The translations under genes and the position numbers were made by a program. Below are positions 52,513-61,497 of a stretch of 64,000 bases of DNA, one piece after another. Every line of letters begins with the position of its first letter. The first letter of the stretch is position 1. The notes beneath the pieces were generated by a model. It saw only the letters and a program-made list of their open reading frames with translations, was not told the origin of the DNA and ran no database searches. The DNA comes from Bombella pollinis (GTDB lineage Bacteria; Pseudomonadota; Alphaproteobacteria; Acetobacterales; Acetobacteraceae). Location: positions 62,001 through 126,000 of the forward strand of contig NZ_JANIDX010000006.1 of NCBI RefSeq assembly GCF_026385485.1, in the 5' to 3' direction.

Positions 52513-55283
52513 GGGGCCTCGCCTTCATCTGTTGGGCCTTCCATTGTGTCATCAGCACTATTTTTGAGGCGTTTGAGCATTTCGGGATAGTGGCGTTGGT
52601 CGTTTTTATAATTGCCTGTTAGCGCGTAGATGATGGTGTTGAAGCCAAAGCGATAGGCCAAGGTGCGTTGTGTTTCACTATCGGGAATGACGGCAAAAGG
52701 ATGTTCGCCATGGCTATCCACCGCCCAAGCATGAGCCCAATCGCCATTACCGATAATAACGGGGCTGACGCTCTCACTCTCATCATTTTCCTCTTGGCGG
52801 GCGACATAAACAGTTTGGCCTGCAATCCGTCCGGGGAAGTCATGCAAAAGATAGAATGTGTGGGAGAGTGTATGTTGCTCCCCCAAAGGCATGAGGGGGG
52901 GGATAGGCAAACCAGATGTTGCGGCTTTGAGGGCCGAACGGGTGGCGTGGCCATCGCTCCCATCAAGGGGGCTTCCTGCACCCATTTCATCAATTAGAAT
53001 CATACCATCATGTTGAATATAGTTGCTGAGGGCCTGACGGCCCGCCTCATCAAGTTGCGTGCTGGGGAGGATGGGCCAGTAAAGCAATGGGTAAAAGGCG
53101 AGGTCATCACGCCCCGGCACCACCCCGACAGGGCTATCCAAATGGGTGGTGCTGCGTTGGTTGAGAAAGCGCGTTAAGCCTTCTAACCCTTGCTGGACGG
53201 CGTCATCTGTTGCGGCATCGCCTGTTTGGATATGCGCAAGGCGAATGGCAAGGGCGGCCGGGGGGACGTTTTGCTCTGTTGGGGGGGCGGCATGGCTTAT
53301 GGGGGAGAGGCTAGCAATGAGCAGGCTAAGCCCTATGGTAAGAATCGTGCCTCCCCGGCGAGGAAGGCGGAGGATACCGGCGCGGGCGAGGGATAAAAAC
53401 ATATCGAGGAGGAGGAAGCCTATGGCAAGGAGCATCAAACCCGGCCAGAAGGGGCGTTCAACCACGGCACGACCTGCTTGTTGGAGGGAGCCAAGGGCGG
53501 GTTCTTCCGCTAGAGGGGGCTGATGGTCTGCTAGATTTAGGGGGTGCCGTTGCGCCGCCCCACCATAGAAGCCAACAGGATGAAGGGCATCGGCGGTTTG
53601 TTCTGCCGTAGTGAGGAGAGGGCGGACGGTTGTGGGCGGTGTTATGAGGGTTTTCTCTGCATCTAAAAGCCGCCATGGGGCCAGAGTATCGGCCGAACTA
53701 TGCGCTGTTGTATCATGATGTTGTATGAAAGGCGTACGCGTGATGAGGCGTTCCATCATCTGCGGGAATAGGCCAGAGAGGGGAAGGCTGGACCAATCCG
53801 CTGTCGCGGTGATGTGGAAGAGGATGAGCAGCCCGTTGCCCTCTTGCCGGGCAGTGACGAGGGGGGTGCCGTCTGTCAGCGTGGCCCATACATGGCGGGA
53901 GAGGTCATCTGTCGGTTGGGCCAGTAATTGGCGGGATATTGTGGCATCATGCGGGATGGTAAGCCCTGCAAATGGCGTATTGGGGGGAAAAGGTGCCAGT
54001 GGTTGAGGGTTCCCCCACGACATGGGGCCGCCGAGTTGACGCATCCCAGAGAGGAGCGGCACAGGTAGGAGGGCCGCCGCATCGCCCTGTATCCCTTGTT
54101 GGTTTTGATGAGCGAGGTCTGGCCCTGCAAAGCGGATGAGGATACCGCCCTCCCGCACCCAATGGAGCATATCGTTGAGGGAAGCTTCTGGAAGGCTCCC
54201 ATCCGTAGCGATGATGATGGTGGGATGTTGGGGGAGGAGGCTATCGACTGTCCCTTCTTGGTACGGGGTGATGTCGTGGAGGGCATGTTCTAGGTAAAAG
54301 CTGCCCCCTGTTAAGGGGCGGTCATCCCCATTGAGATGCAATAAGCCGACCCGTCTTTGGGCGGCTGTGCCGGGGAGCAGAACCATCCCCGCCGGGCCTG
54401 CAATAGCCGGGAGAGAGAGCGCATCATAGGCTATATTATGTGGTAGTTGTGTGTTGAAGGGCCGAGGCGTGTTGGTGGGGATAAGCGTACTGGCTTGGAG
54501 GGCAAAATGCCCGTTGGGGGTGAGCTTCATGCCCATTAAATGGAGCATTTGTGGCGGGCAGCTGGGTAAAGTTTCGGCGAGGATTGTGGTGGGGGTGCCA
54601 TGTTGGAGGGAGAGGCGTGTTAGCGCACAACGGGGCCAGCGTATATCATGACGGGACGCCGCATCTTGTAAGGCTGTGCGTAAGGCGTCATCGCCCGGTT
54701 GGGCTAAGCCATCGGAGAGAAGCATAACGCTTGCTGTACGCAGGATGTCGTGCATCGCTGGGTTTTGTAACTGCCGAGCCAGAGCGAGCCGGTCACTAGG
54801 CCATAGCTGTGGCTTTAGGGTGGCTAAGCTTTGTTTAAGGGAGGCTGGGCTACTAGGATGGAGCGGGCTTGGCATATGCCCATCAGCCTCCGGTGCACTG
54901 AGGAAGAGCGTAATCCTCCCCCCAGCGCGTAATGTTGCTTCCCCTAAAGCGAGGGCTTGCTCTGTACGCTCTGCCCAATGTGTTGTAGCGGCCCAGCCAT
55001 TATCAAGAATGAGTATGAGGTTATGGGGCACATGGCTGGAGCGCGGCGGAATATAAAGCGGGCGGCTAAAGGCAAGGATGAGTAGTGCCAAAGCTGCCAA
55101 GCGGAGCAAGAGCAGCCAGAGCGGCGTATGAGCGGCATTCTGCCGGGTTGTGGTTAATTGACGCAGCAGAATCAGGGAGGGGAAGCGTTGCTCACGCGGT
55201 TGGGGAGGGATAGCCCGGACGAGCCACCATACCCCCGGTAGAATGAGCAAAAAGAGCAGAAGATAGGGGGAGAGAAGGGTCAT
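52509..55283 (-). CDS. BatA-N / DUF4159 membrane protein
   Basis: A 924-residue protein. ATG 55283 overlaps the DUF58 stop as ATGA; an upstream in-frame start at 55310 is less likely. The N-terminal double-transmembrane (BatA/aerotolerance) region has the family motif REQRFPSLILLRQL. A degenerate VWA-like part follows (LILILDNGWAATTHW lacks the full metal site), then an amidotransferase-like segment (HWVREGGILIRFAGP), more helices near 640-690 and a C-terminal DUF4159 domain (YWPILPSTQLDEAGRQALSN). Third gene of the moxR operon. Confidence 0.85.
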   Translation of the reverse strand: MTLLSPYLLLFLLILPGVWWLVRAIPPQPREQRFPSLILLRQLTTTRQNAAHTPLWLLLLRLAALALLILAFSRPLYIPPRSSHVPHNLILILDNGWAATTHWAERTEQALALGEATLRAGGRITLFLSAPEADGHMPSPLHPSSPASLKQSLATLKPQLWPSDRLALARQLQNPAMHDILRTASVMLLSDGLAQPGDDALRTALQDAASRHDIRWPRCALTRLSLQHGTPTTILAETLPSCPPQMLHLMGMKLTPNGHFALQASTLIPTNTPRPFNTQLPHNIAYDALSLPAIAGPAGMVLLPGTAAQRRVGLLHLNGDDRPLTGGSFYLEHALHDITPYQEGTVDSLLPQHPTIIIATDGSLPEASLNDMLHWVREGGILIRFAGPDLAHQNQQGIQGDAAALLPVPLLSGMRQLGGPMSWGNPQPLAPFPPNTPFAGLTIPHDATISRQLLAQPTDDLSRHVWATLTDGTPLVTARQEGNGLLILFHITATADWSSLPLSGLFPQMMERLITRTPFIQHHDTTAHSSADTLAPWRLLDAEKTLITPPTTVRPLLTTAEQTADALHPVGFYGGAAQRHPLNLADHQPPLAEEPALGSLQQAGRAVVERPFWPGLMLLAIGFLLLDMFLSLARAGILRLPRRGGTILTIGLSLLIASLSPISHAAPPTEQNVPPAALAIRLAHIQTGDAATDDAVQQGLEGLTRFLNQRSTTHLDSPVGVVPGRDDLAFYPLLYWPILPSTQLDEAGRQALSNYIQHDGMILIDEMGAGSPLDGSDGHATRSALKAATSGLPIPPLMPLGEQHTLSHTFYLLHDFPGRIAGQTVYVARQEENDESESVSPVIIGNGDWAHAWAVDSHGEHPFAVIPDSETQRTLAYRFGFNTIIYALTGNYKNDQRHYPEMLKRLKNSADDTMEGPTDEGEAP

Positions 55284-56194
55284 GCGCGCCCCCGGAGGAA
55301 GTGATGACATTCAGCCAAGACCGGGCGGGCAGGCTGGCTTGTGATATGGAAGCGGAAGAAGGACCGTGCCCCCCCAAAGCCTTGTTGAAGCTGCGCGAAA
55401 TGCGCCTTCAAGCGTGTCTGATACGCATCATGAAGGCTCTCAGTGGCGGGGAGGGTGAGGTTAGGCTCTGCCTCGCAGCTGGTAAAGCGGATGGAGCCGT
55501 GGAAGGGGATTCGTTCCTCTTGTGGGTCTAAGATGGCCAGTAGGGCAGTTGGGCCGGGATGGGTAGCTAAAGCGGTGAGGCATTGGTCCATCATGGCATT
55601 ATCCCATAAAAAATCACTCACCAAGAGCAGTGGTGCATGGGGGGGCAGGCCCGCAAAGGAGGGGAATGTCTGCATGGTATCGGCAGGATTATGCGGTGCA
55701 TGATTTATGAGGTTATGGGCCAGTCTTGGTAAAGCTTGCCGCCCGTTAAAGTGGGATTTTAAGCCGAGGATACCAACATCCTCCCCCCCTAAGAGGGCCG
55801 CTTGGCCGAGGGCGAGGGCATCGGTAAGGGCTGTGTTATATTTGCTGGGGAGTGTTTTGGTTGATTGCCAGCGCATGGAGGCTGAAGAATCCACCCATAG
55901 GAAAAGCGGGCGCGGGGCATGTTGCTCTTGCTCGCGAACCCATAGGAGGTCTGGCGAAGGGGAGCGGGCAGATTGCTTCCAGTCGATGAGGGAAGCAGGC
56001 TCGTTGGGTTGATGGGGGCGGAACTGCCAAAACTCATGCCCATCTCCTGCGCGGCGGTTGCCATGTGGGCCACTACGCAGGCTTTGTGCGAGGGCTTGTG
56101 CGGCGATTATCAGCTCCGGCAAGGCCGGCGGTTGAGCCGGTGCGTCTTGCGCCTGAGCGGGCTTAAATAAACGCTGGAAGAATGATGAGGCCAT
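55280..56194 (-). CDS. DUF58 domain protein
   Basis: A 304-residue protein from ATG 56194 (a TTG at 56215 is also in frame). The DUF58 signature is present: GDGHEFWQFRPHQPNEPASL then IDWKQSARS, followed by LFLWVDSSASMRW, a VWA-like metal-site sequence. DUF58 proteins are standard partners of MoxR ATPases. It lies about 30 nt after moxR and overlaps the DUF4159 gene by 4 nt. Confidence 0.9.
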   Translation of the reverse strand: MASSFFQRLFKPAQAQDAPAQPPALPELIIAAQALAQSLRSGPHGNRRAGDGHEFWQFRPHQPNEPASLIDWKQSARSPSPDLLWVREQEQHAPRPLFLWVDSSASMRWQSTKTLPSKYNTALTDALALGQAALLGGEDVGILGLKSHFNGRQALPRLAHNLINHAPHNPADTMQTFPSFAGLPPHAPLLLVSDFLWDNAMMDQCLTALATHPGPTALLAILDPQEERIPFHGSIRFTSCEAEPNLTLPATESLHDAYQTRLKAHFAQLQQGFGGARSFFRFHITSQPARPVLAECHHFLRGRA

Positions 56195-56223
56195 ATCCGT
56201 ACCCAAAACCGCCAAATGATGGC

Positions 56224-57261
56224 CTAGCGGAGGCGTTTTAGCTGGTCGGCAATCAGGCTTTCAGCCGTTATGCCCTGCGTTTGGGCGGTAAAGCTTATGC
56301 CAAGACGATGGGCGAGGCTTGGCTCTGCCACATGGTGGAGGTCCTCCATAGAGGGGGCTAAGCGACCATGCAGCATAGCCCGGGCGCGTGTTGCAATCAT
56401 CAAAGCCTGTGCGGCACGGGGGCCGGGGCCGTAATCAAGCGCATGGCGGACCTCCTTACTGGCGGTCTCATCTTGGGGGCGGAGGCTGCGCACAAGGGTG
56501 AGGATGGCGTCTAGGATGGTCTCTCCAACAGGGAGGGTACGGACCAATTTTTGAGCGGTGATGAGCTCTGAGGCAGAGAAAAGACTCTCGGCAGTTTTAT
56601 GTGTTGCGCCAGTTGTTTGGAGGAGCATATGACGCTCAGCTTCCCGCGTGGGGAAGGTGAGGGGGATACGCATCATAAACCGGTCGAGCTGCGCTTCTGG
56701 CAGGGGGTAGGTGCCTTCTTGCTCAATGGGATTTTGTGTAGCAAGCACATGGAAAGGCTTTGGTAAGGCCCATGTCTTGCCCCCTTGGGTGACGTGCCCT
56801 TCTGCCATAGCTTGGAGGAGGGCAGATTGTGTGCGTGGGCTGGCGCGGTTAATCTCATCAGCAAGGACTAATTGGCCAAATAGCGGGCCGGGGAGGAAGC
56901 GGAAATGCCGTTGCCCATTTTCATCTTGCTCAAGAATCTCAGCCCCGGTGATGTCTGAGGGCATGAGGTCTGGCGTAAATTGGATGCGGCTATCACCAAG
57001 GCCCATAACCCGCGCACAAGTGGTGACAAGCAGTGTTTTCCCAAGGCCCGGTGCCCCCAATAACAAGGCATGACCTGCCCCTAAAAGGGTTGTGAGGACA
57101 TGGTCGATGACGGTCTCCTGCCCGAGGACGATTCGGCCAATTTCTTGCTGTAGGGCTTTTAGCCGGGGGGAGAGAGCATCAAAATGGCGCATAGTGTCTT
57201 CATGATGGGAGAGGTCTTCTTGAGAGGCAGGCTGGGGTGCCGAGGAGGAATGTTGAGTCAT
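56224..57261 (-). CDS. MoxR-family AAA+ ATPase
   Basis: A 345-residue cytosolic ATPase. Walker A GAPGLGKT (residues 69-76), Walker B LVLADE (131-136), sensor 1 ATQN (174-177) and the MoxR-typical NPIEQEGTYPLPEAQLDRF are all intact. MoxR ATPases act as chaperones that activate or mature partner proteins, often through VWA-domain proteins like those encoded next to it. First gene of the four-gene minus-strand operon. Confidence 0.95.
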   Translation of the reverse strand: MTQHSSSAPQPASQEDLSHHEDTMRHFDALSPRLKALQQEIGRIVLGQETVIDHVLTTLLGAGHALLLGAPGLGKTLLVTTCARVMGLGDSRIQFTPDLMPSDITGAEILEQDENGQRHFRFLPGPLFGQLVLADEINRASPRTQSALLQAMAEGHVTQGGKTWALPKPFHVLATQNPIEQEGTYPLPEAQLDRFMMRIPLTFPTREAERHMLLQTTGATHKTAESLFSASELITAQKLVRTLPVGETILDAILTLVRSLRPQDETASKEVRHALDYGPGPRAAQALMIATRARAMLHGRLAPSMEDLHHVAEPSLAHRLGISFTAQTQGITAESLIADQLKRLR

Positions 57262-57311
57262 GATTCTGTTTTAGAAACGCAGGCTAGGGGGTTTTAACAG
57301 GCCAAGTTCAT

Positions 57312-57325
57312 CCCCAACTTTGGGG
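57312..57325. promoter_or_regulatory. Palindrome between moxR and the DUF1285 gene
   Basis: CCCCAA and TTGGGG flank CT in the 134-bp divergent gap. It could be an operator for either direction. No -35/-10 pair stands out nearby. Confidence 0.3.
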
Positions 57326-57395
57326 TGGATAGCCCAAGCTATCATGTAAATGGTTCCTTTAAAACGGACCATCGCAGGAAAGTAGCGAGGATGTT

Positions 57396-58007
57396 ATGAG
57401 CATCGAGCCTTATGAGACCTTAGCCCCCTCTCCCATAGGGCTAGATGACGTTGCATTATGTGATGACGAGGCTGCTCTGCCGCATTTGCCCTTTCATATT
57501 CAGCGCGATGGAACGTGGTTATATCGGGGGACGCCTATTCGCCGTAAGGCTATGTTATGCTTGTTTGCTTCTTGTTTGGATCGTGACCAGCAAGGTCGCT
57601 ATTGGCTCCAAACACCAACTGAAGCCGGAATCATTGGGGTGGAGGATGTTCCCTTCCTCGCGGTGGAGTTGGATTTTAAGGGCTGCTCCCAACGTGACCA
57701 AACGCTTTGCTTACGGACAAATTTGGATGAGGTCTTTTGTATAGGAGAGGATCATCCTTTGCTGTGTGAGTGGGACCGCCCCGCAGATGTAGCGACCGTT
57801 CCCTATATTCATATGCGTGCAGGGACAGGCGGGCAGCCTATCATGGCGCGTATTAGCCGGGCTGTGTTGTTCGAGCTTGCTGCACTTGCCGTACCTGGTT
57901 GTGTAGCGGGGGAGCCGTGCTTAGGGGTGTGGAGCCGGGGCATGTTCTTCCCCCTCTCACGCTTGCCGGAGGAAGGATGTGCCGAGGCTGAGGGGGTATG
58001 TGGGTGA
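57396..58007 (+). CDS. DUF1285 protein
   Basis: A 203-residue cytosolic protein with the DUF1285 pattern: PFHIQRDGTWLYRGTPIRRK near residue 32, a central TPTEAGIIGVEDVPFLAVEL and GMFFPLSRLP at the C-terminus. GAGGA lies 5 nt before the ATG. The molecular role of the family is not established. The downstream CCA-adding enzyme gene overlaps it by 10 nt, so the two are co-translated. Confidence 0.85.
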   Translation: MSIEPYETLAPSPIGLDDVALCDDEAALPHLPFHIQRDGTWLYRGTPIRRKAMLCLFASCLDRDQQGRYWLQTPTEAGIIGVEDVPFLAVELDFKGCSQRDQTLCLRTNLDEVFCIGEDHPLLCEWDRPADVATVPYIHMRAGTGGQPIMARISRAVLFELAALAVPGCVAGEPCLGVWSRGMFFPLSRLPEEGCAEAEGVCG

Positions 58008-59227
58008 GTACGTCCCTAAAAGAGGCTGTTGAAAAACTTCCCGGTTATGAGGGGTTAGAGCGTATTTGGGCGGCTATACCACAAACACGGCTTGTGGGGG
58101 GCTGTGTGCGGGATGTGCTGTGCGGTCATAATGTGCATGACCTCGACCTCGCCAGCCCTTTACCGCCAGAGGAGGCGCAACAGAGGCTAGAGGCGGCTGG
58201 GGCGAAGGTCATTCCCACAGGGTTGGAGCATGGGACCATCACAGCGGTGATAAATCACCGGCCTTATGAGGTGACCACCTTGCGGCGGGATGTCAGCACG
58301 GATGGCCGTCATGCTGTTGTGGCATGGACGGATGATTGGCAAGAGGATGCCCAACGGCGTGACTTTACCATCAATGCGTTATCGTTGGACCAAGAAGGCA
58401 GGCTTTACGATTATTTCGGCGGGGAAGAGGATTTACGCGCGGGGCGGGTGCGTTTTGTAGGGCGGGCAGCACAACGTATTGAGGAAGATGCTCTACGGTG
58501 CTTACGCTTCTTCCGCTTTTTTGCGCGTTATGGGCAAGGCACGCCAGATGAGGAAGCCTGCCAGGCCATCACGCAGCTTAGGGAGAGGATGACCCGTCTT
58601 TCTATCGAGCGTGTGGCGATGGAATTATTGAAGATTCTTGCAGGGCCACAGCTCTTGCGCACGATGAAGTTAATGGAACAAACAGGCAGCCTTGCTGTTT
58701 TATTGCCTCATCATGCGCCGCTTTCGGCTTTAGAGCGGTTATTAGCGTGCAAGGACCCGGCCGAGCCATTGCACCGCTTAGCTGTGTTGTATCCCCCCGG
58801 TGGGGGTGATGGGCAGGGTTTTGATGATATTGGGGCGCATTTAAAGCTCTCTAATGATAATCGCGCCCTTTTAGCCGCTTTTGCACGGCCAGAGCCGTCT
58901 TTAGCGGTCACAATGGATGATGATGCGCTAAGGCGGGTGCGGTTTGTACAAGAGTTGCCTATTTTGTTAGGGCGCAGCTGGCTGATACAGGCCCGCCAAT
59001 TAGGCCGCCCTGATGCTGAATGGAGCATGTTGCGCCATCGTCTGGCAGAGATGGCCCAACCGGTTTTCCCCCTCGCAGGGCGGGATATGATGGCTCTAGG
59101 TGTAAAGCCGGGGCCGGAGATGGGGCGGTGGTTAAAGCGCGTGCAACAATGGTGGTTGGAGCAAGGCTGCCGAGCAGATGGGGCGGCTTGTCGGGCGTGG
59201 CTTTTGGCGCAACTTCCCCCTTGTTAA
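57998..59227 (+). CDS. cca: CCA tRNA nucleotidyltransferase
   Basis: Adds or repairs the 3' CCA end of tRNAs. It has 409 residues of the class II nucleotidyltransferase type: GG motif (LVGGCVRDVL, Gly34-Gly35), metal-binding DLD (Asp48, Asp50), motif RRDFTINAL, and the RNA-binding RIEEDALRCLRFFRFFARYG. ATG 57998 is used; GTG 58004 overlaps the DUF1285 stop as GTGA and is also possible. Without biochemical data, a poly(A) polymerase role cannot be excluded. Confidence 0.93.
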   Translation: MWVSTSLKEAVEKLPGYEGLERIWAAIPQTRLVGGCVRDVLCGHNVHDLDLASPLPPEEAQQRLEAAGAKVIPTGLEHGTITAVINHRPYEVTTLRRDVSTDGRHAVVAWTDDWQEDAQRRDFTINALSLDQEGRLYDYFGGEEDLRAGRVRFVGRAAQRIEEDALRCLRFFRFFARYGQGTPDEEACQAITQLRERMTRLSIERVAMELLKILAGPQLLRTMKLMEQTGSLAVLLPHHAPLSALERLLACKDPAEPLHRLAVLYPPGGGDGQGFDDIGAHLKLSNDNRALLAAFARPEPSLAVTMDDDALRRVRFVQELPILLGRSWLIQARQLGRPDAEWSMLRHRLAEMAQPVFPLAGRDMMALGVKPGPEMGRWLKRVQQWWLEQGCRADGAACRAWLLAQLPPC

Positions 59228-59248
59228 AGAGCCTGCTAAGACGGGGGA

Positions 59249-61021
59249 ATGACACATCCCACCGCCAAACAGCCTGACCCTAAAGCACGCGAGGCCAGCC
59301 TCTCTCTCATGCGGCGATTATGGCGGGAGGATATTGCTCATAATAAACTCCAGCTTTTAGCGGTGTTGGTGTTGACCCTTGCTATGGCCTTGCTGACAGC
59401 GGCTTATCCGCTCGTCATCAAAAAGGCGATTGACATGTTCACCGCGCATGATCGCCGTATTCTCTACCAAATCCCTCTTTTGGTGGTTGTGGTTACGGGG
59501 GCGAAGGCTCTTGCCCAATATGGGCAGAATGTATGTGTGCAAACATTAGTGTTGCAGATTGTGCGGCGGTTGCAGGAGCGGATGTTTACCCATGTTCTGG
59601 GGGCCGATATTGCACAGATAGAGCAAGACGCCCCCGCCCGTTGGGCAGCACGTTTTACAACAGATGCTTTGGCCATGCGGGAAGCCTTAACACGCTCGGT
59701 CAACGCGTTGGGGGATGTGGTGACCATCATCGGGCTTGTTGCCTCGATGATTTGGACGGATTGGGAGTTGAGCGTTATCGCTGTTATCCTCTATCCGCTG
59801 GCGATTATCCCGGTGCAGAAATTAGGCCGGCGCGTGCGGCGTGCCTCTGGGGGGATGCAAGAGCAAGTGGGGGATGCTGCTGCCCTTTTGACAGAGAGCC
59901 TCTCTCTGGCGCGGCAAATCCGTATTTATCGGATGGAGGGGCATGAGCATCGCCGTATCGGCAAAGCCTTGGACCGGCTGCATGATACATTCCTGCATAT
60001 TGCGTGTTATCGGGCGCGTCTGGACCCGATGTTGGAGGTTATTGGCGGGGTAGCGATTGCCTTCGTGCTGGGTTTTGCGGGCTGGCGTGCGGCTATGGGT
60101 GGGGCCAGTTTGGGCGATTTTACAGCCTTTATCGCGGCGTTATTCGCTGCGTCTCGCCCTTTGCGGGCATTAGGGTCGCTCAATACCTCCATGCAGGAGG
60201 GACTAGCGGGGTTAGGGCGTATTTTTGCCGTGTTAGATGAGCCTATCAAGATAAGCGATGCCCCCCATGCGCGTATGTTACCAGAGGGGCCGGGGCATCT
60301 CATTTTTAAAGATGTAGCCTATCGTTATGCTGATGGTCATTACGGGGTGCAGCATATCACGTTAGAGATTCAACCGGGTCAAAGCGTAGCTCTTGTAGGG
60401 CCAAGCGGGGGGGGGAAGTCCACCATGTTGGCCCTTATCCCGCGGTTATTTGATGTCACAGAAGGGGCTATCACCCTAGAGGGTGTGGATATACGCGGCT
60501 TAACTTTGGCTAGCTTGCGGGACCATGTGGGCTATGTCAGCCAAGAGACATCCTTATTTGATATGAGTGTGCGGGAGAACATCCATATCGGCCGCCCGTC
60601 TGCCACAAAAGCGGAGCTTGATGCGCTTTGCCAAATAGACGCGTTGGATTTTGTGCACCAGCTTCCCCAAGGGTTAGAGACGGTCATCGGCCCCGGTGGG
60701 TTGAGGCTCTCTGGTGGGCAGCGGCAACGTATCATGCTGGCACGGGCTTTGCTGCGTAATCCGCGCTTGCTTTTGCTGGATGAAGCCACAAGCGCGCTGG
60801 ATTCCGAGAATGAGGCCCGCGTGCAACACGCTTTAGCTCAGCTTCGGCAGGGGCGCACAACGGTGATGGTGGCTCATCGTCTCTCTACCGTGCAAACGGC
60901 GGATCTTATCGTGGTGATGGACCAAGGCCGCATCATAGAGCAAGGAACACATACCCAGCTTATGGCTAAAGCCGGACTTTATGCCCGGCTTGTGAAGGCT
61001 CAAATGTTAGAAGATGCCTGA
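59249..61021 (+). CDS. ABC exporter, MsbA-like (fused TM-ATPase)
   Basis: A 590-residue half-transporter of the inner membrane. Six helices (about residues 36-310) are followed by the ATPase: Walker A GPSGGGKST (384-392), Q-loop SQET, signature LSGGQ (487-491), Walker B LLLLDE (507-512) and AHRLS. All catalytic residues are intact, so it is probably active as a homodimer. It resembles lipid A flippases and multidrug exporters; the substrate cannot be told from sequence. Starts 21 nt after cca. Its 3' end overlaps the convergent rppH by 22 nt. Confidence 0.93.
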   Translation: MTHPTAKQPDPKAREASLSLMRRLWREDIAHNKLQLLAVLVLTLAMALLTAAYPLVIKKAIDMFTAHDRRILYQIPLLVVVVTGAKALAQYGQNVCVQTLVLQIVRRLQERMFTHVLGADIAQIEQDAPARWAARFTTDALAMREALTRSVNALGDVVTIIGLVASMIWTDWELSVIAVILYPLAIIPVQKLGRRVRRASGGMQEQVGDAAALLTESLSLARQIRIYRMEGHEHRRIGKALDRLHDTFLHIACYRARLDPMLEVIGGVAIAFVLGFAGWRAAMGGASLGDFTAFIAALFAASRPLRALGSLNTSMQEGLAGLGRIFAVLDEPIKISDAPHARMLPEGPGHLIFKDVAYRYADGHYGVQHITLEIQPGQSVALVGPSGGGKSTMLALIPRLFDVTEGAITLEGVDIRGLTLASLRDHVGYVSQETSLFDMSVRENIHIGRPSATKAELDALCQIDALDFVHQLPQGLETVIGPGGLRLSGGQRQRIMLARALLRNPRLLLLDEATSALDSENEARVQHALAQLRQGRTTVMVAHRLSTVQTADLIVVMDQGRIIEQGTHTQLMAKAGLYARLVKAQMLEDA

Positions 61022-61497
61022 TAAAGGGCAAGTACATCGGGTAAGAGACGCTCATAAACCTCTTTTTTAAAGCCCAAATTATACTGGCCGCTTAGAATAT
61101 CCTGCGGGGGCACCCATCGCCATGTGGTGAACTCGACCTCATCAAATGTATCAAGCTTGATGTCGCTGTCTTGCCCGGTAAAGCGGAATAGGAACCATTG
61201 CTGCTTTTGCCCTCGATATTGCCCGCCAAGGGCTTTACCGATGAGATGGTCGGGAAGGTCGTAGAGGAGCCAACCATCCCGTTTGCCAAGCATAACGGCC
61301 TTATTCGTGCCGATTTCCTCTTTCATTTCGCGCCAAACGGCTGTCTCGGGGCTTTCCCCTTCATCAATCCCCCCTTGGGGGAATTGCCAAATCCCCTCCG
61401 CAAGGTCAGCGCGACGGCCCATAAAAATCTCGCCCTTATCGTTAAAAAGGACAATGCCGACATTAGGCCGATAAGCGAGGGCGTCTCTGTTAATCAT
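61000..61497 (-). CDS. rppH: RNA pyrophosphohydrolase (Nudix)
   Basis: Removes pyrophosphate from mRNA 5' ends and so starts RNase E-dependent decay. It has 165 residues from ATG 61497, giving MINRDALAYRPNVGIVLFND. The Nudix box runs from about residue 42 to 64 (GGIDEGESPE then REMKEEIG), with all glutamates in place. A longer frame to 61551 adds unrelated residues. Its start overlaps the ctpA stop by 8 nt, so translation is coupled. Confidence 0.95.
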   Translation of the reverse strand: MINRDALAYRPNVGIVLFNDKGEIFMGRRADLAEGIWQFPQGGIDEGESPETAVWREMKEEIGTNKAVMLGKRDGWLLYDLPDHLIGKALGGQYRGQKQQWFLFRFTGQDSDIKLDTFDEVEFTTWRWVPPQDILSGQYNLGFKKEVYERLLPDVLALYQASSNI

